Shown: positions 37,841 to 46,960 of the stretch, one piece after another
How the letters are laid out: every line of letters starts with the position of its first letter
Numbering within the stretch: position 1 is the stretch's first letter
Assembly: GCF_900128955.1 (NCBI RefSeq)
Contig: NZ_FQTY01000008.1
Span: 21,868 to 85,867, forward strand
Direction: 5' to 3'
DNA length: 64,000 bases
Origin: Tissierella praeacuta DSM 18095
GTDB lineage: Bacteria > Bacillota > Clostridia > Tissierellales > Tissierellaceae
Notes under the pieces: model-generated
Databases searched by the model: none
What the model saw: only the letters and a program-made list of their open reading frames with translations
What the model was told of the DNA's origin: nothing
Translations under genes and position numbers: made by a program

Positions 37841-38584
37841 TTACTTTCCCCCCTTATTTTTTTCCCTAATTACTTTTTCCACTAAATCTAAATCATTGAT
37901 TCCTCTTTCATATTCTCTGCCTATTACTATTGGTTTTATGCCTAGTTCCTCACAAGCTAATAATTTTTCTAGAGTACCACCCTTATCCCCACTATCTTTC
38001 ATAACACAATATTCTGTCTTGTATTCCTCAAGCATAGCTTTATTATATTTTTTAGAAAATGGACCTAATACTGCCACTATATCTTTCATCTGTATATTAT
38101 ATTTTCTACATTCTTCTATGCTTTCAATAGCTGGAAGTATTCTATAGATAAATCTATTATTTCCTCGTATTTTCTCAAAATCTCCAATATTTTTAGATCC
38201 TGTAGTAAAAAATACTGTGCCAGAAATTGTTGATAGATAGTCATAGGCTTCCTCATAGTTATTTAAATAAATAGCATTTCCCCCTAGATATGTTTTATCC
38301 CTCATATATCTAATATAATATATTTCCAAATCCTTTGCTACCTTTTTAGCATTTTGTGATACTATTTCAGCATATGGATGTGTTAAATCTACTATTAAAG
38401 AAATTTGATTTTCTTTACAAAATTCTACCATTTCCTGATAATTCATTCTTCCAACTAATACCCTATTACTATTTATAAACTCTTTTCCTCCATCTGTAGC
38501 TATGGTAACAATATAGTTATTTAAGTCCTTTATTCTATCTACTATTTCCCTAGCCTCACTGGTACCACCTATTATCCAAATCAT
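37841..38584 (-). CDS. cbiJ: Cobalt-precorrin-6A reductase
   Basis: A 247-aa NAD(P)H-dependent reductase of the corrin ring (CobK/CbiJ). Opening IIGGTSEAREIVDRI is the dinucleotide-binding loop; VDLTHPYAEIVSQNA, YIRYMRDK and AVLGPFSKKYNKAML match the family. It overlaps cbiH by 4 nt (ATGA). Confidence 0.92.
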   Translation of the reverse strand: MIWIIGGTSEAREIVDRIKDLNNYIVTIATDGGKEFINSNRVLVGRMNYQEMVEFCKENQISLIVDLTHPYAEIVSQNAKKVAKDLEIYYIRYMRDKTYLGGNAIYLNNYEEAYDYLSTISGTVFFTTGSKNIGDFEKIRGNNRFIYRILPAIESIEECRKYNIQMKDIVAVLGPFSKKYNKAMLEEYKTEYCVMKDSGDKGGTLEKLLACEELGIKPIVIGREYERGINDLDLVEKVIREKNKGGK

Positions 38585-39303
38585 TTTATATTATATCCCC
38601 TAGGTGTGATAATTCTATTATTCTTTATATAAGAATTTGAATTTCCTATAAGGAGTACAGATAGCATGTCTACCTTTTCATAATCTATATTATCTAAAGT
38701 AGTAACTGTTATTTCTCTCCCTGCTCTGCCTGAATTTTTAACTATACCTACTGGAGTACTTCCCTTTCTATGGTTTAAAATTATATTTACAGCCTTCTCT
38801 AGATGAGTTTTTCTTCCCTTTGATTTAGGATTATATATGGTAATGACAAAATCTGACTCTGCTGCTTTTTCTAATCTATTTTCTATTACTTCCCATGGAG
38901 TTAATAAATCAGATAAACTGATGGAAGCGTAATCATGCATAATAGGGGATCCTAGTTCTGCCGCTGCTGAAAATGAAGCAGTTACGCCAGGTATTACTTC
39001 TACTTCTATATCTTCTGCTAACTCAAGAATTGGCCCCGCCATTCCATAAAGCCCTGCATCTCCTGTACTTACTATTGCCGTATCCTTTCCATTTCTCACC
39101 ATATCTATGGCAACTTTACACCTCTCTATTTCTCCTTTCATTCCTGTAGAAAACAATTCTTTTCCTTCTACTAGATCCCCAAGATATTCAATATATGGTG
39201 TATATCCCACTATTACATCACTAGATCTTATTACTTCTACTGCTTTATAGGTCATATGCTCTCTTCCACCTGGACCTATTCCTACTACGTATAATTTAGC
39301 CAT
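38581..39303 (-). CDS. cbiH: Cobalt-precorrin-3B C17-methyltransferase
   Basis: A 240-aa SAM-dependent tetrapyrrole methylase that methylates C17 and contracts the ring. VVGIGPGGREHMTYKAVE at the N-terminus, STGDAGLYGMAG near 80, EVIPGVTASFSAAAELGSP, and TIYNPKSKGR. Shorter than bifunctional CbiGH fusions; cbiG is a separate gene overlapping by 8 nt. Ribosome binding site AAAGGAG. Confidence 0.94.
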   Translation of the reverse strand: MAKLYVVGIGPGGREHMTYKAVEVIRSSDVIVGYTPYIEYLGDLVEGKELFSTGMKGEIERCKVAIDMVRNGKDTAIVSTGDAGLYGMAGPILELAEDIEVEVIPGVTASFSAAAELGSPIMHDYASISLSDLLTPWEVIENRLEKAAESDFVITIYNPKSKGRKTHLEKAVNIILNHRKGSTPVGIVKNSGRAGREITVTTLDNIDYEKVDMLSVLLIGNSNSYIKNNRIITPRGYNIK

Positions 39304-40321
39304 TTCTTATCTCCTTTGATATTGATATTGTAATCCCATTATGTTTAGATTTATTTACAATTAATTCTCCCCCAAGTAAATATGCAGAAGGCTCTGATAC
39401 TGAATAAACACCTATATTATCCTTAACAAATTGAGATTTATCAAATTTATCTTGTACTTCTTTTATTTCATCTATAGTAAATATTTTCATTGGACAATTA
39501 AAATGCTTTGATGCATCTATAATTCCTTTTTCATTTTTTTTAACCTCAACTGTACCAATAGCTTTTATACTATTAACAGATAATTTTGCCTTATAAAAAA
39601 CTTCTTCTATAGCTTCTATTATCCTCATAGCTTCTATATCTTTCCTGCATCCTACTCCAATATTAATATTCCTTGGTCTTAAATATGCAATTGGTATATT
39701 GATATTCTGTAAATTTATATCCTGAGAGCTGACAATAATCATACCATCTATATTAGGATTCATATGGTCCAAATCTTCCAATACTGTAAGATTAGGATAA
39801 TTTATTATTTTATTATCCTCTGAATAAAATCCTATGTTTTTTCCATTTACCATCATAGCTGTTATCTTTTTTATAGATTCCATGTCTTCCAAATAATATT
39901 TATTCCTCTTGGCAAATAAATCTACAGCTTCTATTTTTCTATTATCTGATGCTGTTGTAATAACTGGAATTGCATTTATCTTTTCTCCCAACCATTCTGA
40001 TAGTTCATTTGCCCCTCCTAGATGTCCAGATAATAGAGATATGGAAAATCTTCCGCAATCATCTATAACTACAACAGCTGGATCTTTTATTTTATCTTTT
40101 ATATATGGAGTTATCATTCTCACTGCTATTCCAGTTGATGAGATAAATACTAAACCATCATATTCATTCCAAACATAATTCATTATCCCTTTTATCTTAT
40201 CTTCTACTTCTCCATTAGCATAGTGAGTTAATAGATACTTTCCATCATCTTTATTTAGATTTTTTAGCCTATCACCTATTTCTTTCCCTTTTTCCGTAAA
40301 TGATAGACAAGCTATTTTCAT
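39296..40321 (-). CDS. cbiG: Cobalt-precorrin-5A hydrolase
   Basis: A 341-aa enzyme that opens the delta-lactone of cobalt-precorrin-5A, releasing acetaldehyde. Visible: FISSTGIAVRMITPY, LSGHLGGANELSEWL (N-terminal CbiG domain), and NIGVGCRKDIE starting the C-terminal CobE-like domain at about 217. It overlaps cbiF by 4 nt and cbiH by 8 nt. Confidence 0.93.
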   Translation of the reverse strand: MKIACLSFTEKGKEIGDRLKNLNKDDGKYLLTHYANGEVEDKIKGIMNYVWNEYDGLVFISSTGIAVRMITPYIKDKIKDPAVVVIDDCGRFSISLLSGHLGGANELSEWLGEKINAIPVITTASDNRKIEAVDLFAKRNKYYLEDMESIKKITAMMVNGKNIGFYSEDNKIINYPNLTVLEDLDHMNPNIDGMIIVSSQDINLQNINIPIAYLRPRNINIGVGCRKDIEAMRIIEAIEEVFYKAKLSVNSIKAIGTVEVKKNEKGIIDASKHFNCPMKIFTIDEIKEVQDKFDKSQFVKDNIGVYSVSEPSAYLLGGELIVNKSKHNGITISISKEIRNG

Positions 40322-41076
40322 TTTGATGCACTCCTAAACTTATGGGTAAAGCTTGGGTCATATAACTTTGACCTTTCATATTCTCCTTCTATAAAATCCC
40401 CTACTAAAATTTGTGCCATTTTATTAATGCCTTCTTCCTTTACCTTTTTCTCTATATCTTTAAGTGTTCCATATATTATCTTCTCATCTTCCCAAGTAGC
40501 CTTATATATTATGGCTACTGGCACATCATCTCTTCCATAACCCTTTACTAATTTTTCTACTACTCTACTTATTTCTTGCACTGATAAAAATATTGCCATG
40601 GATGCTTTATGTTTAGCCAAAGACTCTAAGTCTTCTTCCTTTGGTACTGGAGTACGCCCCTCTATTCTAGTTAATATAATTGTTTGACTAACATCTGGAA
40701 GTGTAAACTCTTTTTTTATAGATGCACAGGCTCCAGTAAAAGAACTAACTCCAGGAACTACTTCGTAAGAAATTTCCTTATTATCTAATAAATCCATCTG
40801 TTCTCTTATGGCTCCATATATTGTAGGATCTCCTGTATGTAATCTAACTACCTTTAAATCATCTTTTACTGCCACATCCATTACTTCAATTACTTCTTCT
40901 AATGTCATTGAGGCAGAATTATATGTTTTAGCTCCTTCCTTGCAAAATTCCAAATGTTCCTTAGATACTAAAGAACCTGCATATATAACTACATCAGCTT
41001 CCTCCAAAAGCTTTCTCCCCTTAACTGTAATTAAGTCTACATTCCCTGGTCCTGCACCTACAAAACTAATCATCAT
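40318..41076 (-). CDS. cbiF: Cobalt-precorrin-4 C11-methyltransferase
   Basis: A 252-aa SAM-dependent tetrapyrrole methylase. ISFVGAGPGNVDLITVKG at the N-terminus, RLHTGDPTIYGAIREQM near 80, and EVVPGVSSFTGACASIKKE. AAAGGAG precedes the start; the gene begins within the last codons of cbiT. Confidence 0.95.
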   Translation of the reverse strand: MMISFVGAGPGNVDLITVKGRKLLEEADVVIYAGSLVSKEHLEFCKEGAKTYNSASMTLEEVIEVMDVAVKDDLKVVRLHTGDPTIYGAIREQMDLLDNKEISYEVVPGVSSFTGACASIKKEFTLPDVSQTIILTRIEGRTPVPKEEDLESLAKHKASMAIFLSVQEISRVVEKLVKGYGRDDVPVAIIYKATWEDEKIIYGTLKDIEKKVKEEGINKMAQILVGDFIEGEYERSKLYDPSFTHKFRSASK

Positions 41077-41626
41077 ATTTCACTCCTTTTACTATAAATA
41101 TTGGGTTTTGTCCTTTTAAAAGCCCTATTTTATCCATGACAGATATTTGTACTAATTGTACTTCTATATCTCTATAATTATATTTATTTAATAGTTCCAT
41201 AAACTGGTTTAAATTTTTTAGGGTTATAAAATTCCCACATAATATTCCCTTATGTTCTAAATTTTCTTCTAAATATAAAAATATCTCTTCTAATTTACCA
41301 CCAGAGCCGCCTATAAAACATTTATTAAACTTTTGATTTGGAAGATTTTGGGGAGCTTCTCCATGTACTATATTAACTTCTACATTGAATTTATTAGAAT
41401 TACATTTAATTAATCTTATTCCTTCTTCTTCTCTTTCAATTGACCAAACCTTAGCACCATGAGCAGCTGCTTCTATAGATACAGAACCTGTTCCTGCTCC
41501 TATATCAAGTAGTCTATCTCCTTCTTCTATTGACAGATATCCCATAATTAATATTCTAATATTAAATTTAGTCATGGGAATATTTCCCCTTATAAAATCT
41601 TCATCTTTAACCCATTTCATTTTCAA
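41066..41626 (-). CDS. cbiT: Cobalt-precorrin-6B C15-methyltransferase (decarboxylating)
   Basis: A 186-aa class I SAM methyltransferase that methylates C15 and decarboxylates the C12 acetate. MTKFNIRILIMGYL, then LLDIGAGTGSVSIEAA (SAM-binding motif I) near residue 40, and FIGGSGGKLEEI. The TTG at 41626 inside cbiE is the likely start (GGAGTGG upstream); an ATG two codons on is possible. It pairs with the separate cbiE; the aerobic CobL is their fusion. Confidence 0.92.
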   Translation of the reverse strand: MKMKWVKDEDFIRGNIPMTKFNIRILIMGYLSIEEGDRLLDIGAGTGSVSIEAAAHGAKVWSIEREEEGIRLIKCNSNKFNVEVNIVHGEAPQNLPNQKFNKCFIGGSGGKLEEIFLYLEENLEHKGILCGNFITLKNLNQFMELLNKYNYRDIEVQLVQISVMDKIGLLKGQNPIFIVKGVKYDD

Positions 41627-42203
41627 CTACCACCACTCCAAGAAATGAAACATTCTCTATTTCTTCTCCAATATTTTTTATAATTATTTTCTCATCATCA
41701 TAAGAAAGGTTAAATCCTACATAAATCTTTCCTTTAATATTTAATTTATATAATTCCTTTGATATTTTATTAGGTGAATTGTCTTTATCCACTAACAATA
41801 TACTAATTTTATTGGATTTAACACTATCTAGATCTTCATTTCTTCCATGAAGGGATAGAAAATTTGCCCCTTGCCATGATTTTTGAAGCTTTCCCATCAT
41901 ATATTGAAAGGATGATAATCCAGGCAGTACTTCCTTTACTTTTAATCCTTTTTTCTTTAAGTAATCTACTATGCCAAAAAAATTCGGATCTCCTGAAGCA
42001 AGTAATAGTAGTTCTTTTTCCACATCTATGTATTTCATTATTTCTTCTACTTTATTTATCTCTATAATATCATCTCTAATGGATTTAAGGGAATTTGCTA
42101 CCCTTCCAAAGGCTAAGATATGCTTTGCATTTTCTATTCTCATCTTTACATCACAAGTTAAATATTTGGGATTCCCCGGGCCTACTCCAGCTACAGTTAA
42201 CAT
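41607..42203 (-). CDS. cbiE: Cobalt-precorrin-7 C5-methyltransferase
   Basis: A 198-aa tetrapyrrole methylase acting at C5. TVAGVGPGNPKYLTCDVK at the N-terminus, LASGDPNFFGIVDYL near 70, EVLPGLSSFQYMMGKL and SLHGRNED. It overlaps cbiD and cbiT. Confidence 0.92.
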   Translation of the reverse strand: MLTVAGVGPGNPKYLTCDVKMRIENAKHILAFGRVANSLKSIRDDIIEINKVEEIMKYIDVEKELLLLASGDPNFFGIVDYLKKKGLKVKEVLPGLSSFQYMMGKLQKSWQGANFLSLHGRNEDLDSVKSNKISILLVDKDNSPNKISKELYKLNIKGKIYVGFNLSYDDEKIIIKNIGEEIENVSFLGVVVVENEMG

Positions 42204-43273
42204 AGGGTTACACCTCTTTCCATAGAATAAATAATTACCTTTACTTTGTAGTTTTCATCCTTTAGATACTTCCTTATCCTATCCTCAGCTCCCTTTTCCA
42301 TACGCCTTATGACTTCACCATAGCCAGCATCTATACATATATTTAATCCTTCCTCTGCAGTAACGGCATTATTTACTCTATTAAGTAATTCCATTGGTGC
42401 TCCCATAAGTGCTAAATAATATATAAATGCTTCCATTCGACCATCACAGATCTTACTATGGGTATTAAATACACCTATGGATAATTTAGAGAATTTACCT
42501 ATATGACCTATCAAAGTTATGGATTTAAACCCTTTATTGTAAATATATAATAAACTATTCCCTAAAAAATTTGATACCTTTACTTTAGGCTCCTTTATCC
42601 CTAATTCTTCTGCTAATTTTTCTCCATAGTTTCCCGGTACTAAAACAATATTAGATTTTCCATAAGTTTCTTCCAACATATCTATTTCCATATATATTGT
42701 CTTTATAAGAGCTTCCTCCGACATGGGATATACTATTCCTTTAGTACCTATAATTGATATCCCACCTTCAATACCAATATTTTCATTAAAAGTCTTCTTT
42801 CCAATTTCTTCTCCTTGAGGTGCAAATATTAAAATATCATATCCACTATTTGAAACTTCTCTTACTTCCTTTTCTATCATCTGTCTTGGTACTGGATTTA
42901 TTGCTGCCTCTCCCACTTTGCCAAATAACCCTTTTCTTCTTATTCTTCCTATTCCCTGTCCACCTTCTATAATAACTTGTCCGTCATCTCTCTTTGATAA
43001 TGTTGCATATATTTCTATTCCATCTGTATTGTCTGGGTCATCTCCTGCATCCTTTATAATTGAACATGTAGCCTTTTTACCGTCAATAGATGGATTATTT
43101 ACTTCTAGCTTTAATTTAATATTTGCCGGAGTATCTATTTCCACATATTTTACTGTCTCTCCTGTTTCAATCATAATTGCTGCTGCCTTGGCTGCTCCTG
43201 CTGCACAACTACCCGTAGTATATCCACATCTCAAACTTTTTCCTTCTTTTATTATATATAAATCTAAGCTCAT
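42197..43273 (-). CDS. cbiD: Cobalt-precorrin-5B C1-methyltransferase
   Basis: A 358-aa SAM-dependent C1-methyltransferase of the anaerobic pathway. LRCGYTTGSCAAGAAKAA near the N-terminus, KDAGDDPDNTDG near 70, GFGKVGEAAINPVPR-like LFGKVGEAAINPVPRQMI and the HIGKFSKLSIGVFNTHS segment. Its presence, with cbiG and cbiK, marks the cobalt-early route. It overlaps the cbiC stop by 4 nt. Confidence 0.95.
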   Translation of the reverse strand: MSLDLYIIKEGKSLRCGYTTGSCAAGAAKAAAIMIETGETVKYVEIDTPANIKLKLEVNNPSIDGKKATCSIIKDAGDDPDNTDGIEIYATLSKRDDGQVIIEGGQGIGRIRRKGLFGKVGEAAINPVPRQMIEKEVREVSNSGYDILIFAPQGEEIGKKTFNENIGIEGGISIIGTKGIVYPMSEEALIKTIYMEIDMLEETYGKSNIVLVPGNYGEKLAEELGIKEPKVKVSNFLGNSLLYIYNKGFKSITLIGHIGKFSKLSIGVFNTHSKICDGRMEAFIYYLALMGAPMELLNRVNNAVTAEEGLNICIDAGYGEVIRRMEKGAEDRIRKYLKDENYKVKVIIYSMERGVTLC

Positions 43274-43890
43274 CTACCTACCACCATATATAATAGAGCA
43301 TTGATTATTGAGGCTGCTACATTGCTTCCTCCTTTATTTCCAACTGTAGATATAGAAGGCATATTAAACTCCCTTAAATATTCCTTAGACTCAGCGGCTC
43401 CAACAAAACCAACGGGAACTCCCACTATAAATCTTGGATTAACTTTACCTTCTTTGACTAATTCCAATATCCTAAATAATGCTGTAGGTGCATTTCCTAT
43501 TACGAATATATCAATTCCCTCCCCTACAGCTAAATCCACAGCACAGGCTGATCTTGTGGTGCCAAGCTCTTTGGATAATGAAAATACCCTATCATCATCT
43601 ATAAAACATTTCAATTCACAACCAGCCTTTGCTAGTGCTGGTTTATTAATACCAGTATATGCCATCTTAGTATCAGTAAATATAGTCTTTCCTTCTGAAA
43701 TAGTTTTTTTAGCCTCTTTAATAAAATTATTCTTGAATACAATTATATTTCTATAGTCAAAATCCCCAGTTGTATGAATCATTCTCTTTGCTACTATCTT
43801 TTCTTCCTCTGAAAATTTAGTATCTCCCATAACTTCATCTATAATGTCCATACTTTTATTTTCTATTTCCATAGGATTTTTAATATACAC
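43270..43890 (-). CDS. cbiC: Cobalt-precorrin-8 methylmutase
   Basis: A 206-aa enzyme moving the methyl group from C11 to C12 to give cobyrinate. The catalytic His lies in KRMIHTTGDFDYRNI near residue 40; GRSACAVDLA-like TTRSACAVDLAVGEG, VIGNAPTALFRILEL and GVPVGFVGAAESKEYL follow. Starts 2 nt after the cbiA stop. Confidence 0.95.
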   Translation of the reverse strand: MYIKNPMEIENKSMDIIDEVMGDTKFSEEEKIVAKRMIHTTGDFDYRNIIVFKNNFIKEAKKTISEGKTIFTDTKMAYTGINKPALAKAGCELKCFIDDDRVFSLSKELGTTRSACAVDLAVGEGIDIFVIGNAPTALFRILELVKEGKVNPRFIVGVPVGFVGAAESKEYLREFNMPSISTVGNKGGSNVAASIINALLYMVVGR

Positions 43891-43892
43891 TA

Positions 43893-45212
43893 TTATCCCT
43901 CTCTTCTTATGTTTTCTACATTATCCAGTAAATAATTAAAAGCCTCCATATTTCCAAGGAAATTAATATGCTGATAATAGGCCAATACATTTTTATAAAT
44001 ATATCCACATTGCCATTTTTTCTTAATATTCATTGGTTTAGTAATATTAAATACTGGTTCTTCTCTTAGTTCTATTATAGAGCGATGATATTCATTTCCT
44101 GTAATCATACTTTCTCTTTTCCCCAATAGAGTATCTTTATTTAATAAAATATTTACATATCCAAATCTTTGCAATCTGCCTGTCATAGTAGCACTACCAT
44201 TGAATAGATTACACATTGAATAGTCTTCTATAGAAGATACTAAATACATAAATCCCCCTGCCTCAGCTATAATAGGCTTTCCAGTCATGGCATTTTCTCT
44301 TATAGAGCTAATCATCTCTATATTTGAAGATAACTCCTCTTTATATAATTCTGGATAACCTCCGCCAATATATATAAAATCTGATTTAGGAACCATATTA
44401 TCCCTAATAGGAGAGAAATATTTTACATTGCATATATTCTCAAACAAATTTAAGTTTTCATTATAGTAAAAGTTAAATGCTTCGTCATAGGCTATAGCAA
44501 CATCTATATTTCTTTTTCTTTCATATTTATAGGAAGAAACTTCTATTTCTTTAGATAATTTCAATATTTTATCTATATCTATTGTTTTTTCTACAGATTC
44601 AGCTGTCCTAGATATTAACTCCTCACAATCAGTATTTTCATAGGTTTGCATCAATCCTAGATATCTAGATTCAACTTCTAAAGAAATATCCTTCGGAAGA
44701 TATCCTAATACTTCTATATCTATATACTCCTCTATCTTTTCTTTTAATAATAAAAACATCTCTTTATTAACCTTGTTTAATATAATACCTTTTATCTTTG
44801 AGCCAGGGAAATCTACCATTCCTTTAATCTTGGGAATAACTGAAAACATCTCTCCCTGAGGTCTATAAACTAATATTGCAGGAATATCTAATTCTTTAGA
44901 TATATCAAAGCTTGAATTTTCATAAGTATTATATATACCATCAAAATATCCCATAACACCTTCTATAACACCATATTCTCCATTATTCATAGACAAGGAT
45001 TTTTTTATACCACTTCTTCCCATTAAATGTATATCAAGATTTCCAGCTCTTTTTCCAGATGCAAGCTCTAAATATTTTGTATCAATAAAATCAGGTCCTG
45101 TCTTAAAAGCAGAAACATCTAATCCTCTATTTCTAATTGCCCTAATAATTCCAAGAGTAATAGTGGTTTTTCCTGTATTGCTCGATGGAGCTGTTATCAT
45201 TATAGTCCTCAT
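43893..45212 (-). CDS. cbiA: Cobyrinate a,c-diamide synthase with inactivated glutaminase site
   Basis: A 439-aa ATP-dependent amidotransferase converting cobyrinate to its a,c-diamide. The N-terminal synthetase domain is normal: MITAPSSNTGKTTITLGII (P-loop), FKTGPDFID, VEGVMGYFDG-like IEGVMGYFDG, LGLMQTYE, YDEAFNFYYNENL. The C-terminal GATase domain is present, but the nucleophile motif that normally reads AECGGLMYL reads AEAGGFMYLV. Ala318 (codon GCA at 44259-44261) replaces Cys, and the usual SYxHLHF His motif reads YYQHINF. Glutamine hydrolysis should therefore fail, leaving ammonia as nitrogen donor. Otherwise full length and in frame within the operon. Confidence 0.93.
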   Translation of the reverse strand: MRTIMITAPSSNTGKTTITLGIIRAIRNRGLDVSAFKTGPDFIDTKYLELASGKRAGNLDIHLMGRSGIKKSLSMNNGEYGVIEGVMGYFDGIYNTYENSSFDISKELDIPAILVYRPQGEMFSVIPKIKGMVDFPGSKIKGIILNKVNKEMFLLLKEKIEEYIDIEVLGYLPKDISLEVESRYLGLMQTYENTDCEELISRTAESVEKTIDIDKILKLSKEIEVSSYKYERKRNIDVAIAYDEAFNFYYNENLNLFENICNVKYFSPIRDNMVPKSDFIYIGGGYPELYKEELSSNIEMISSIRENAMTGKPIIAEAGGFMYLVSSIEDYSMCNLFNGSATMTGRLQRFGYVNILLNKDTLLGKRESMITGNEYHRSIIELREEPVFNITKPMNIKKKWQCGYIYKNVLAYYQHINFLGNMEAFNYLLDNVENIRREG

Positions 45213-46262
45213 CTAAATGCTCTCCAATTCCTTGAAAATTCTTATAAGTTTTATGTTGTTTTCCCTATCCTTTATAGCCACTCGAATATATCCTTCTGGT
45301 AAGTCTACAAAACTAGAACATTTCCTGATAACTATCCCCCTGTGTAAAAAGAAATTAAATACATATTCCTCATTCCATTTTAATAGCTTAATTAATATAT
45401 AGTTTGTTTCTGTAGGAAATACGATTATGTTAGAAAGTTTTGATAACTCTTGATACATATTTTTCCTTTCATTTTCTATATATCTTTTACTGTCATCTAT
45501 ATATTGCTTATCATTAAATATAAAATTACCTGCTGCTTCAGCGAAGGAATTTACACTCCAAGGTAACTCTATATTATTTATTTTATCAGCTAATTCCCTT
45601 GATGTACATCCATAACCTAAACGAATACCAGGTAATGCAAAAAATTTTGTAGCAGCCCTTATGATACCTAAGTTTTCATAATTTGTTTGTCTAAATAACT
45701 CTATACTATCATAATCCATGGAGCAAAATTCAAAAAAAGCCTCATCTAACAATAAATATGCTTCTGCCTTTTTAACCATATTATATATCATTATAAGTTC
45801 TATTTTATCTATTCTAAGACCTGTTGGATTATTTGGATTACCTAGTATTAACAAATCATCTTTCTCTATTTTATTTCCTATATCTAAAATATCTATGGTG
45901 AAATCAGAGTTATATGGAACTCTAATTACCTCTTTTCCATGTATAATACTTCTTTTTTCATATTCTAAAAAAGAAGGCGTGCAAACTATTACTCTATTAG
46001 CTAAAATTATAAAATTATCTATTAATTCTACAGCACCATTACCAACTATTACATTGTTTTCATTGCAATTCAAATAATTGGCTACAGAATCTTTTAGCCT
46101 TCTATATTTAATATCCGGATATGCCTCTAAATTTTTAAAACTATCTATAATTATCTTTTCTAAACCTTTTGGTGGTCCCAATGGATTTATATTGCTACTG
46201 TAATCTATTAACTCACCATCATAGCATCCTTCATATGATAGTAAGTCTCCTCCATGCTCCAT
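45213..46262 (-). CDS. cobD: Threonine-phosphate decarboxylase
   Basis: A 349-aa PLP enzyme of the HisC fold that makes (R)-1-aminopropan-2-ol phosphate for the corrin side chain. Opening EHGGDLLSYEG, then DYSSNINPLGPP, NPNNPTGL, LLDEAFFEFC and the PLP-lysine region ATKFFALPGIRLGYG. It ends directly at the cbiA start. The B12 context favours CobD over histidinol-phosphate aminotransferase. The zinc-finger C-terminus of some CobDs is absent. AAGGTG site upstream. Confidence 0.9.
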   Translation of the reverse strand: MEHGGDLLSYEGCYDGELIDYSSNINPLGPPKGLEKIIIDSFKNLEAYPDIKYRRLKDSVANYLNCNENNVIVGNGAVELIDNFIILANRVIVCTPSFLEYEKRSIIHGKEVIRVPYNSDFTIDILDIGNKIEKDDLLILGNPNNPTGLRIDKIELIMIYNMVKKAEAYLLLDEAFFEFCSMDYDSIELFRQTNYENLGIIRAATKFFALPGIRLGYGCTSRELADKINNIELPWSVNSFAEAAGNFIFNDKQYIDDSKRYIENERKNMYQELSKLSNIIVFPTETNYILIKLLKWNEEYVFNFFLHRGIVIRKCSSFVDLPEGYIRVAIKDRENNIKLIRIFKELESI

Positions 46263-46306
46263 TTTATCACCTTCTTTGTATAATTTAAAATATCAAATTA
46301 AATATA

Positions 46307-46960
46307 TTAGTCTTTTCTAGCTATAATCAATGATATATAGTCCTTATCATTTAATATATCTTCTTTATCACTTAATATTTCCTGTTCTTCCAAGGTAGCT
46401 CTTTTAATATATTTATAACTAAAGCCATTACCTTCTAATGCATTTAGTATATTCTCCTTTTCTTTTATGGTTTTTAATATAGCTATTGAATCTATATTCT
46501 CTAGCAATTCCTCTTTAAACTCATCACATAATATAAAATTTTCTCCTTTTAAAGTTATGGGAGTCCTACTCTTTCCTGCCGCTGCCACAAAGGATGGAAT
46601 TCCTGATATTATTTCTATATCTATATCCTTACCTTCTAATTCTTCCATAATATATATAAATGTACTATAAATCATAGGATCACCTATAGTAAGAAATGAG
46701 CCTATAGCACCTTCAGGTATTTTTTCCAATATTAATTCAGAAGCTTTTTTATAGTCCTCTCTAGTAACATTTCCCATGGGAAAATCAATAAAGATTATTG
46801 GTTTATCTTGGATAAAATCTCTTGCAGTATCTATAGCCATGTTTTTCCCCCTATTATTTGGGGCAAATATAACTGATGAATCTTCCATAGCTTTAACAGC
46901 TTTAATGGTTAAAAGCTCCTTATCTCCTGGTCCTGTGCCAATTCCATATAGTTTTTTCAT
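46307..46960 (-). CDS. cbiL: Cobalt-factor II / precorrin-2 C20-methyltransferase
   Basis: A 217-aa SAM-dependent tetrapyrrole methylase, the first ring methylation after cobalt insertion. YGIGTGPGDKELLTIKAVKA at the N-terminus, FLTIGDPMIYSTFIYIMEEL near 90, and EIISGIPSFVAAAGKS. Its start overlaps the cbiK stop; a 44-nt gap separates it from cobD. Confidence 0.94.
   Translation of the reverse strand: MKKLYGIGTGPGDKELLTIKAVKAMEDSSVIFAPNNRGKNMAIDTARDFIQDKPIIFIDFPMGNVTREDYKKASELILEKIPEGAIGSFLTIGDPMIYSTFIYIMEELEGKDIDIEIISGIPSFVAAAGKSRTPITLKGENFILCDEFKEELLENIDSIAILKTIKEKENILNALEGNGFSYKYIKRATLEEQEILSDKEDILNDKDYISLIIARKD

Noticed and set aside
42918..43756. Long open frames of 128 and 151 codons on the plus strand opposite cbiD and cbiC
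   Set aside because: They lie fully antisense to strongly conserved B12 genes, have low-complexity hydrophobic translations and no convincing ribosome binding site; codon-phase shadows.
45213..46262. cobD considered as histidinol-phosphate aminotransferase (hisC)
   Set aside because: No other histidine genes nearby; the gene is embedded between cbiL and cbiA and opens with the EHGGD motif seen in CobD.
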